From Luteimonas sp. RC10 (GTDB taxonomy: Bacteria; Pseudomonadota; Gammaproteobacteria; Xanthomonadales; Xanthomonadaceae): a DNA stretch of 64,000 bases. The position numbers and the translations under genes are program-made. The notes below the pieces were generated by a model, which searched no databases, was not told the DNA's origin, and saw only the letters and a list, made by a program, of their open reading frames with translations. Positions 57,537 to 64,000 of this stretch are shown in pieces. The stretch lies in assembly GCF_014192745.1 (NCBI RefSeq), contig NZ_JACHYJ010000008.1:62001-126000 (forward strand), read 5' to 3'. Within the stretch, counting starts at the first letter, position 1, and each line of letters starts with the position of its first letter.

Positions 57537-59267
57537 CTAGTCGTGATCGGCGCGCAACGTGACCCCCGAGAACGATGAATAACCGCGCACCAGGACGTGG
57601 TAGGTCCCGGCCTGCGGCGCGGCGAACGCGCAGCTTTCGTTGTTGCCCGACCGGTAAGGACGGCAGTCCCAGGTCGAGGTCGTCGGCTGCGCGCCGCGCC
57701 GGACGTACAGGTCGGCATCGCCGCTGCCCCCAGACAGCGCGATGACGAGGTTGGTCGCCCCCGACGGCACATTGACCGTCCAGAACTGGCTGCTGCCGCT
57801 GCCGCCCGACAGGCCGGTGATCGGCGTGCCGACGACCAGGCTGCCGTCGCCCGGGCCGGGACCCGGGCCGGTGCCGCCGCCCGACGCGGCATCCACCGCA
57901 GCCTTCGCATCGACGATGCCCGCGCCGATCGGCTGGGACGGGGTCGAAGGGAACGGGCGCGCCGTGCTGGTCAGCAGGGCCTTGATCTGGGCCGGCGTCT
58001 TGGCCGGGTTGGACACCGACTGCACCAGCGCGACCACACCAGCGACATGCGGCGCGGCCATCGAGGTGCCGTCGTAGGAGGCATAGCTCTCGCTGCCCGG
58101 CGTGGTCTGTCCGCTGTTGAGCGTGGATACGATGCCTGAGCCGGGCGCCGAGATCGTGATGCCGGTGCCGTAGTTGGAGAAGCTCGAACGCGCGCCGGTG
58201 CTGGTATTGGAGGCCACCGCGATGACATCGGCGCAATTGGCCGGCGAGAAGCCCGAGACGTTCGCATTGCTGTTGCCGGCCGCGATGACCAGCGTGGTCC
58301 CGCGGCCGATCGCGCCGTTGATCGCACTCTGCATCGTGTTGCCGCAGCTGCCGCGTCCGCCCAGGCTCAGGTTGATGACCTCGGCCGGATTCTGGTTGGC
58401 GGGCACCCCGGGGACCGTGCCGCCCGAGGCCCAGATCACCGCGTCGGCGATGTCGGAGTCGTAGCCGCCGCCGCGGCCGAGGACCCGGACGGGCACGACC
58501 TTGGCCAGCGGCGCGGTGCCGGCGACGCCGACGCCGTTGTTGGTCACCGCCGCGACCGTGCCCGCAACGTGCGTGCCGTGCCAACTCGAGGGATAGATGC
58601 CGTCGAAATCGCCCGGGTCACTGGGATCGGCATCGCGGCCATTGCCATCGCCTGCGATTGCCGGATCGGTGATGAAATCGTAGCCGGGCAGGATGTTGGC
58701 ATTGAGGTCGCTGTGCGAGGTGATGCCGGTATCGAGTACCGCGACGACAGCGCCCGCACCGCGGGTCACGTCCCAGGCGGTGGTCGCACGGATGCCCCCG
58801 GCGCCGGTGCCGAAGCCGTACTGCTGGCTGAAGCGCGGATCGTTGGGCGTCCAGAACACGCGGTTGCGCTTGTCGACCTCGACGTACTCGACATCGGGAT
58901 CGGCGGCGAGCTGGCGCATCACCGATTCGGCATCGGCCCGATCCAACTTGCGGCTGGTGCGCACGACATCGGCGCCGACCGCCGTACGGCGCAGGTGCTC
59001 GAGCCGCAACTGCTTGCCGCCGCCGACGGCCAGGCGACCGGCCACGGTCCCCAGTGCCGCGTTGATCGAGGCCGGCTGCGCCTGCGCGGCGCTGCCGTCG
59101 CGGTATTTGACGATGAAACGATCGTGCTGCTCGGCGGACTGCAGCCCGGCGAGATCGAGTCGCTCGACAGCCTGGGCCGCGGCCAGCGGCGCGGCGAGGG
59201 CCAACAGCGTGGCCGCGGCAAGTGCGCGGCGCTGGAGGCGACGGAACGGAATGGACGTGTTCGACAT
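57537..59267 (-). CDS. Secreted S8 subtilisin-like protease with PPC domain
   Basis: A 576-residue extracellular subtilase. A signal peptide (about 1-32), an I9-type propeptide (about 45-140) and the catalytic domain (about 150-450) follow in order. The triad is Asp179 in AVLDTGI, His230 in HGTHVAG and Ser402 in GTSMAAPHVAG; the oxyanion Asn lies in AAGNSNAN. A Gly/Pro linker leads to a C-terminal pre-peptidase domain (about 478-576) that is usually cleaved after secretion. Extracellular proteases of this layout are typical of predatory or proteolytic xanthomonads. ATG 59267 gives the signal peptide. The AT-rich region upstream holds two dyads. Confidence 0.95.
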   Translation of the reverse strand: MSNTSIPFRRLQRRALAAATLLALAAPLAAAQAVERLDLAGLQSAEQHDRFIVKYRDGSAAQAQPASINAALGTVAGRLAVGGGKQLRLEHLRRTAVGADVVRTSRKLDRADAESVMRQLAADPDVEYVEVDKRNRVFWTPNDPRFSQQYGFGTGAGGIRATTAWDVTRGAGAVVAVLDTGITSHSDLNANILPGYDFITDPAIAGDGNGRDADPSDPGDFDGIYPSSWHGTHVAGTVAAVTNNGVGVAGTAPLAKVVPVRVLGRGGGYDSDIADAVIWASGGTVPGVPANQNPAEVINLSLGGRGSCGNTMQSAINGAIGRGTTLVIAAGNSNANVSGFSPANCADVIAVASNTSTGARSSFSNYGTGITISAPGSGIVSTLNSGQTTPGSESYASYDGTSMAAPHVAGVVALVQSVSNPAKTPAQIKALLTSTARPFPSTPSQPIGAGIVDAKAAVDAASGGGTGPGPGPGDGSLVVGTPITGLSGGSGSSQFWTVNVPSGATNLVIALSGGSGDADLYVRRGAQPTTSTWDCRPYRSGNNESCAFAAPQAGTYHVLVRGYSSFSGVTLRADHD

Positions 59268-59429
59268 GGAATACCCCCGAAACGGTGGGCGCGCCGGAGC
59301 CGCGGCGCGAGGCCGGAGCCGGGCGCATCGCCAGGGACGATGGCCGACCCGCAACGAACGCGGACATGACGAAACTGACCGCAAACTGACGCTACGCGAC
59401 AGTCATGTTCGCGCGCAATGGCGGTTTCC

Positions 59430-59450
59430 ATTAATTTTTCGCTAATTAAT
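59430..59450. repeat. Inverted repeat ATTAATT-N7-AATTAAT
   Basis: Perfect 7-bp arms (59430-59436 and 59444-59450) with a 7-base centre, in an AT-rich island about 165 bases upstream of the S8 protease ATG. Possible regulator site. Confidence 0.6.
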
Positions 59451-59455
59451 GCGAT

Positions 59456-59481
59456 GAGCATCACACTTCTGTATGATGCTC
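59456..59481. repeat. Inverted repeat GAGCATCA-N10-TGATGCTC
   Basis: Perfect 8-bp arms (59456-59463 and 59474-59481) with a 10-base centre, only 5 bases from the previous dyad. It may be an operator, or a hairpin if transcribed. Confidence 0.6.
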
Positions 59482-59708
59482 TGCGTTCAGCCACGTGAGC
59501 GGCCCCGAAAACCTTACCGCTGTGAGGTGGGCGCGGACAGGTGTCGCGCACCGCACGCGACATCGGCAGAACGCGCTCGCGCATGTGCGCGGCAGACCCA
59601 CAGGGGTGCCTTGAGCAGCGGATCGTCGAGTTCACCGGCACGCAGCAGCACGCCCGGCGCCTCTGCCTGCCATACGGGGTTCTGACGATGGACAGCGCGG
59701 CGGCGCCG

Positions 59709-60260
59709 TCAGAGCATGCCGGTCTCGAGTTGCGCGGCTTCGGACATCATCGACCGGTTCCACGGCGGATCGAACACCAGTTCGACATCGGCCTCGTCGA
59801 CCGTCGGGATGAGTTCGAGCTTGCTGCGCACGTCGTCGACCAGGATTTCGCCCATGCCGCAGCCCGGCGCGGTCAGCGTCATCCGCACCTCGACCTTGCG
59901 GTGCCCGTTGTCGACCGGAATCACCACGGCCTCGTAGACCAGGCCCAGATCGACGACGTTGATCGGAATCTCGGGGTCGAAGCAGGTCCGCAACTGGTGC
60001 CAGACCATGCGCTCAACCGCGGCATCGTCGGCGTCGTCGGGCAGTTCCAGCGGCACCGGCGGCTCCTTGCCGATGGCATCGGCGTCGCGGCCGGCAATCC
60101 GGAACAGATTGCCCTCGACGAATACGGTGTAACTGCCGCCCAGTGCCTGGGTGATGTAGCCGGCGCTGCCGGCCGGCAGCGTCACCTCCTCGCCCTGAGG
60201 GACGAGGACGGCTTCGCAATCGCGTTCGAAACGGACGGGTTCGCTGCTGCGGGAGTACAT
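59709..60260 (-). CDS. sufT: Fe-S cluster assembly protein SufT
   Basis: A cytoplasmic MIP18/DUF59-type protein of 183 residues that helps deliver iron-sulfur clusters to target enzymes. The N-terminal part has ERDCEAVLVPQGEEVTL and the central TQALGGSYTVFV, typical of SufT. The DUF59 domain carries DPEIPINVVDLGLVYE and the Cys-containing TAPGCGMGEILVDDV. The ATG at 60260 (MYSRSSEPVRF) was chosen; an ATG four codons upstream is possible. A TACAAT box on the minus strand lies about 44 bases upstream. It is not in a suf operon here. Confidence 0.9.
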   Translation of the reverse strand: MYSRSSEPVRFERDCEAVLVPQGEEVTLPAGSAGYITQALGGSYTVFVEGNLFRIAGRDADAIGKEPPVPLELPDDADDAAVERMVWHQLRTCFDPEIPINVVDLGLVYEAVVIPVDNGHRKVEVRMTLTAPGCGMGEILVDDVRSKLELIPTVDEADVELVFDPPWNRSMMSEAAQLETGML

Positions 60261-60303
60261 GGCCCAGGACATGAGGGCCGGAAGTGGCCGCGACAAGGCT
60301 GTC

Positions 60304-60309
60304 ATTGTA
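60304..60309 (-). promoter_or_regulatory. -10 box of sufT
   Basis: On the minus strand TACAAT, ending 43 bases before the ATG at 60260 and 7 bases before an in-frame TTG. Confidence 0.5.
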
Positions 60310-60346
60310 TCGCTGCCCGCCGGTATGCTGACCCACCATTCCCGCG

Positions 60347-60772
60347 ATGCTGTCTTCCATGTCCGAACCCGCCCGCGCCCGGCGCTGGCCGCTGGCGATC
60401 GGTCTGCTGCTGCTCGGCAGCGCCGGCATCGCAGCCGCCTGGATCCTGCTGGCCGACGCACTGGGCGCGCAAGGCGCCTGGATGGCGGTGGTCGCCGCGC
60501 TCGATGCCGCGCTGCTGGTCCGCCTGGCCCGGCTCCGCCCGGGGCTCACGCGCGCGCTCGCAGGCACGACCGCGACGCTGCTGGCGATCGTCATCGCCAA
60601 CTGGGGCATCGTCGCCACCCAACTCGCCCGCCCGATGGGGCTGATGCCCTGGGAATCGGCACTCAAGCTCGGCCCGCACCACGCCTGGACCTTGGCCGGC
60701 TTGGCCAACACGCCGGCCGATCTGGCCTGGCTCGGCGCCGGGCTGGTGATCGCGGCGGTCCTCGCCCGCTAG
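60347..60772 (+). CDS. Small membrane protein of unknown function
   Basis: A 141-residue protein with four hydrophobic helices (about 14-34, 42-58, 71-90 and 120-140) and no domain that I recognise. The loop between helices three and four includes PMGLMPWESALKLGPHHAW. A -10-like CACCAT ends 7 bases before ATG 60347; a second in-frame ATG is four codons on. It is divergent from sufT across 86 bases. Confidence 0.65.
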   Translation: MLSSMSEPARARRWPLAIGLLLLGSAGIAAAWILLADALGAQGAWMAVVAALDAALLVRLARLRPGLTRALAGTTATLLAIVIANWGIVATQLARPMGLMPWESALKLGPHHAWTLAGLANTPADLAWLGAGLVIAAVLAR

Positions 60773-60827
60773 GCCCGTGACGCGGTGTCGGACACGCAAG
60801 CAGACCGGCCTGCGCGCGGTGAGAGCA

Positions 60828-61269
60828 TCAGCGCCGGGACCTTCGTTTCAGCAACCAGGGCAACGCGACACCGGCCCCGAACGCCGCATACACGGCGAAC
60901 AGGTCACGGTCGCGCAAGCGCTGGTCGAAGCCGGGCGACAGACGCGCCGGCACGACCTTGTAGTCCACCACATACGCCGCCACTGCCATTGCCGTCGCCA
61001 GTGCGGCGACCCGCCCCGGTGTGCGGCGGCCACGCCGGGCGTACTCGAAACCCGAGGCCCAGAACAGGGAACACGCATGATGGATGCCGTAGCCCACCCC
61101 GGTGTACGCCCATGACGGCCGGTCCTTGGCGATGCGCCGCCTGCCCCCAGACCCATTGGCTGGTGGCGTTGGTTCCCGCAGCCGGCGCGCGGGTGCGCCG
61201 GTGACTGAGCCAGGACACCACCGCGGTGGAGAGCAGGCTGGCCGCAGCCCCGGAACGCAGCGCACGCAC
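60828..61269 (-). pseudogene. Frameshifted small membrane protein gene
   Basis: Two adjoining minus-strand frames together read as one membrane protein of about 147 residues. The first runs from GTG 61269 (RALRSGAAASLLSTAVVSW, then NATSQWVWG) and the second continues RRRIAKDRPSWAYTGVGYG and ends LLKRRSRR at 60828. They would join if the C5 run at 61144-61148 (G5 on the coding strand) had one base fewer. So it is either a pseudogene, a phase-variable gene, or a sequencing error. Three hydrophobic helices are seen. Family unknown to me. It is divergent from the SDR/DoxX gene across 30 bases. Confidence 0.7.
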
Positions 61270-61299
61270 GAAGGCGAGACGCCAGCGACGCCGCTGACC

Positions 61300-62574
61300 G
61301 TGCTGGTAGTGGGCGCCAACGGGCTGATCGGCAGTGCGATCGCGGAACGGCTCGAGCGGGCAGGCCATGCGGTGGTCCTCGCCATGCGGCATGTGACGGA
61401 GGATGCCGGCCCCGGGCGACACGTCGCACTCGACCTCGCCCGGCCGTGCCAGGATCAGTGGATGGACGTGTTGCGAACGGTCGATGTCGTGGTGAATGCC
61501 GCGGGCATCTTCCGGGAGACGGACGGGGCCAGTTTCGAGCAGGTGCACGTGAGCGGGCCGTGCACGCTGTTCGCGCTGGCGGCAGCGGCCGGCGTGACGC
61601 GGCTCGTGCAGATCTCGGCGCTGGGCGCCCATGCGCAGGCCGCGACGGCCTACTGGCGCAGCAAGGCGGCGGGCGATGCCTGCGTGGCGGCCTTTCCCGG
61701 CCGCGGTGTCGTGGTTCGCCCGTCGCTGGTCTTCGCCGAGTCCGGCACGAGCACGCGCCTGTTCCTAGCGCTGGCTGCGCAACCGCTCATCGCCCTGCCA
61801 GACGGTGGCCGGCAGCGCGTCCAGCCGATCCATCTCGACGACCTGCTCGATGGCGTGACCGCGCTGGTCGAGCATCCCGACCCGCCAGCGGTGATCGAGG
61901 CGGTCGGGCCCGCACCGCTGACGTTCGCCGATTACCTGCGGACCCTGGCGACGCAGATGGGCCAGCGGCTACGCGTGCTGCCCGCGCCGGCCTGGGCAGT
62001 GCGGATGGCGGTGCGGTGGCCGATCCCGGGGCTCGCCCAGTTCCTGGACGCCGATGCGCTGCGCATGCTCGAGGCAGGCAATCATGGCGACGCGGCCCCC
62101 TGGCAGGCGTTGCTCGCCCGGCCGCTGCGCCCGGCGACCCGCTTCCTCGCACCCGGCGCGCGCGCCGACGTGCGCCGCGCCGCCCACCTGCGCGTGCTGC
62201 TCCCGACCCTGCGAACGGCCAACTCGCTGATGTGGCTGGTCACCGCCTGGGTGTCGGCCTTCGTGTATCCGGTCCAGGCCAGCGTGGAGCTGCTGCAGCG
62301 CGCGCACGTGCCCGATGCGCTCACCCTGCCGTCGCTCTACGGCGCAGCGGCGCTGGATGCGCTGCTCGGGCTGGCGGTCTGGCGGCCCCGCTGGCGGCGC
62401 GCCGCCTACTGCGCGCAACTGGGGCTGATCGCGTTCTATACGTTGGTCATCAGCCTCTGGCTGCCCGAGTACTGGGCGCATCCCTATGGACCGGTGCTGA
62501 AGAACCTGCCGGTGCTCGCGTTGATCTATGCCCTGCTGAAACTGGACGCCCCCGATGGACATCGCCCTCGTTAA
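61300..62574 (+). CDS. SDR oxidoreductase fused to a DoxX-like membrane domain
   Basis: A 424-residue two-part protein. The N-terminal half is an atypical short-chain dehydrogenase with GANGLIGSAIAERL (Rossmann) and a VVVNAAGIF block, plus an A-x-x-YWRSKAAGD active-site-like stretch. The C-terminal quarter (about 303-420) has four hydrophobic helices that match the DoxX-like (DoxX_3) domain. Fused proteins of this kind are common but uncharacterised. The GTG at 61300 is the first start next to the Rossmann strand; longer starts overlap the divergent pseudogene. It overlaps the DUF2269 gene by 20 bases. Confidence 0.82.
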   Translation: MLVVGANGLIGSAIAERLERAGHAVVLAMRHVTEDAGPGRHVALDLARPCQDQWMDVLRTVDVVVNAAGIFRETDGASFEQVHVSGPCTLFALAAAAGVTRLVQISALGAHAQAATAYWRSKAAGDACVAAFPGRGVVVRPSLVFAESGTSTRLFLALAAQPLIALPDGGRQRVQPIHLDDLLDGVTALVEHPDPPAVIEAVGPAPLTFADYLRTLATQMGQRLRVLPAPAWAVRMAVRWPIPGLAQFLDADALRMLEAGNHGDAAPWQALLARPLRPATRFLAPGARADVRRAAHLRVLLPTLRTANSLMWLVTAWVSAFVYPVQASVELLQRAHVPDALTLPSLYGAAALDALLGLAVWRPRWRRAAYCAQLGLIAFYTLVISLWLPEYWAHPYGPVLKNLPVLALIYALLKLDAPDGHRPR

Positions 62575-63022
62575 GTTCCTGCACATCCTGTCGTCGACGT
62601 TCCTGTTCGGCACCGGGGTGGGCACGGCGTTCTACCTGCTGTTCGCAAGCCGCCAGCGCGACCCGGTGGTGGTCGCCGCGGTGGCCCGGCTGGTGGTCAT
62701 CGCCGACTGGCTGTTCACGGCGACCACGATCGTCGTGCAGCCGTTGACCGGCCTCTATCTGGCGCACCGACTGCACATTCCACTGTCGACGCCGTGGCTG
62801 TACTGGTCGATCGTGCTGTTCGTGATCGCCGGGCTGTGCTGGCTGCCGGTCGTCGGCATCCAGATCCGGCTGCGCGACATCGCGCAGCAGGCCGCCGCCA
62901 GCGGCCAGCCGCTGCCGGCGGCTTACGACCGGCACCTGGGGACCTGGGCAGCGATGGGCGTGCCGGCGCTGTTCTCGTTCCTGGCGATCTTCTACCTGAT
63001 GACCGCCAAGCCGGCGCTCTGA
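62555..63022 (+). CDS. DUF2269 membrane protein
   Basis: A 155-residue inner-membrane protein with four hydrophobic helices (about 5-28, 42-66, 76-102, 133-150). The first helix includes FLHILSSTFLFGTGVG, typical of DUF2269. It overlaps the SDR/DoxX gene by 20 bases, and this two-gene unit is often found in proteobacteria, so they probably act together at the membrane. No biochemical role is known. Confidence 0.85.
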   Translation: MDIALVKFLHILSSTFLFGTGVGTAFYLLFASRQRDPVVVAAVARLVVIADWLFTATTIVVQPLTGLYLAHRLHIPLSTPWLYWSIVLFVIAGLCWLPVVGIQIRLRDIAQQAAASGQPLPAAYDRHLGTWAAMGVPALFSFLAIFYLMTAKPAL

Positions 63023-63044
63023 ACGGCACGGACGGCCGCGGCGT

Positions 63045-63950
63045 TCAGCCGTCGATGTCGGGCGGCGGGCCGGCCCCCAGGTGGACGAGCAGGTCGCGCA
63101 TCGGCGGCGCCAGGCCTCGCCAGTCGCGGACGCAGACGCATAGCCGGCGGCGTGTCCAGGGCTCGCGCAGCGCGATCGCGCGATGGGGATGGCGGCGACG
63201 GTAACGCTGCGCGGCGCCGGCCGGCACGATGCCCACGCCGACGCCGCGCGCGACCAGCAGGCACAGGTCCTCGAAGGTCCGGACACGGATGCGGAACGCG
63301 AATGCGCGTCCGGCGTCAGTCGCGTGCGCGTCGAGGTGATCCTGCAATGCACTGCCCGGCGCCAGGCCGATGAACGGCAGTGCGAGCGCATCGGCGAATG
63401 CCGCCTCGCGCACAGCGGCGAGCGGATGGTCGACCGGCACGATCAGCACCAGTCGGTCGTCCGCCACCGGCGCCAGATGCAAATCGCCGGCATCGACACT
63501 GTCGGCGACCACGCCAGCCTCGATGCGGCCCGAGGCGACCGCACGCACGATCTCTGCGCTGGTGCGTTCCTTCAACGCGATGCGGACTGCCGGGCGCGCC
63601 GCCAGCCACGGCGCCAGCGCCTCCGGCAGAAAACCGGTCGCCGCTGCGGTATTGGCGTACAGCCGCAAGGTTCCGCGCGCGCCGGCCGCGAACGCCTGCA
63701 GTTCGTCGCGCAGCATGCCGTGCCGTCGCAGCATGCGCCGCGCATGGTGCGCGAGCGCCTCGCCGGCCTCGGTCGCGCGGACACCGCGGGCGTGCCGCTC
63801 GAGCAAGGCGATGCCGGCATCGGCCTCGATCCGCCGCAGCCGCTCGCTGGCTGAGGCCAGTGCCAGATGCGCCTGTGCCGCGCCCTGGCTGATACTGCCG
63901 GCATCGACGATGTGCAGGAACAGGCGCAGGTCGGCCAGGTCGATTCGCAC
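63045..63950 (-). CDS. LysR family transcriptional regulator
   Basis: A LysR-type regulator of 301 residues. The winged helix-turn-helix is at about 5-65 (IDLADLRLFLHIVDAGS, then SASERLRRIEADAG), and the effector domain follows from about 90, with ARGVGVGIVPAGAA near its end. The GTG start at 63950 is preferred: GGAGG precedes it by 4 bases and it gives the typical N-terminus; an ATG ten codons upstream lacks a good ribosome-binding site. It is convergent with the DUF2269 gene. Its target is probably divergent, beyond the right edge, so it cannot be inferred here. Confidence 0.88.
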   Translation of the reverse strand: MRIDLADLRLFLHIVDAGSISQGAAQAHLALASASERLRRIEADAGIALLERHARGVRATEAGEALAHHARRMLRRHGMLRDELQAFAAGARGTLRLYANTAAATGFLPEALAPWLAARPAVRIALKERTSAEIVRAVASGRIEAGVVADSVDAGDLHLAPVADDRLVLIVPVDHPLAAVREAAFADALALPFIGLAPGSALQDHLDAHATDAGRAFAFRIRVRTFEDLCLLVARGVGVGIVPAGAAQRYRRRHPHRAIALREPWTRRRLCVCVRDWRGLAPPMRDLLVHLGAGPPPDIDG

Positions 63951-64000
63951 GGGACCTCCAGGACGTGCCCTTCGGTCCATCCGAAGGGACACGCGGTCAA

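Larger units (their letters stand above)
59268..59708. other. 440-base intergenic region, AT-rich in part
   Basis: No convincing gene is seen. It holds the upstream region of the S8 protease gene and the 3' side of sufT. The stretch 59427-59485 is markedly AT-rich and contains two neighbouring inverted repeats; the rest is GC-rich without recognised signals. A 70-codon plus-strand frame starting at 59473 looks non-coding. Confidence 0.6.

Noticed and set aside
59473-59685. 70-codon plus-strand frame between the S8 protease gene and sufT
   Set aside because: No ribosome-binding site, its start lies inside the second dyad, and the product is Arg/Ser/Pro-rich without hydrophobic or domain pattern.

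Overview
The window looks like chromosomal DNA from a high-GC gammaproteobacterium of the Xanthomonadales (Lysobacter/Luteimonas-like). The grounds are roughly 70% G+C, third-codon G/C bias in all core genes, pilT-pilU next to proC, metX-metB-hom behind a SAM-I riboswitch, a long FadE under a divergent TetR regulator, and a block of secreted proteases with pre-peptidase C-terminal domains. The genus is an inference. No tRNA, rRNA, CRISPR array, phage or insertion sequence was seen.

Layout. 1-4.1 kb: twitching-motility ATPases pilU (cut by the left edge) and pilT, divergent from proC and a DUF4426 lipoprotein. 4.2-9.0 kb: pdxH, a glycerate-kinase-like gene, aroK-aroB, a small WGR-domain gene and hemE. 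9-15 kb: a four-gene repair operon on the minus strand, exonuclease - ATP-dependent ligase - Lhr-type helicase - PdeM-type phosphoesterase. 15-18.6 kb: a 1183-residue periplasmic-propeller hybrid histidine kinase. 18.7-20.5 kb: a YceI - cytochrome b561 - YceI operon. 20.5-23 kb: a glutaredoxin-like gene, sdaA, and a DUF1521 protein with a GDPHV motif. 23.2-26.8 kb: the SAM-riboswitch-controlled metX-metB-hom operon. 26.9-35.1 kb: M23 peptidase, prfC, hemolysin III-like, AsmA-like, a glycosyltransferase with mtgA, and hslO.

35.2-40 kb: an outer-membrane protein, a TonB-dependent receptor and a 2OG-Fe(II) oxygenase-like gene; the last has clearly lower G+C than the rest. 40-43.7 kb: TetR/FadE with a visible promoter and operator. 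43.7-49.4 kb: an NTP/NDP-exchange-type carrier, a GMC oxidoreductase lacking its usual catalytic His, and lemA with an M48 protease. 49.5-54.5 kb: a serine beta-lactamase-like hydrolase, a TlpA lipoprotein, YihY, WrbA, DUF2069 and a one-domain asparaginase. 54.5-59.3 kb: a secreted-protease block with a stand-alone propeptide-like protein, a lysyl-endopeptidase-like S1 protease and an S8 subtilase. 59.3-64 kb: an AT-rich region with two dyads, sufT, small membrane proteins (one frameshifted), an SDR/DoxX fusion, DUF2269 and a LysR regulator.

A recurring regulatory feature is a TANNNT-like -10 hexamer ending 6 or 7 bases before the start codon (glyK-like, aroK, WGR, sdaA, M23, mtgA, yihY). This predicts leaderless mRNAs for a sizeable share of these genes. 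Genes inside operons instead overlap by ATGA or follow Shine-Dalgarno sequences.
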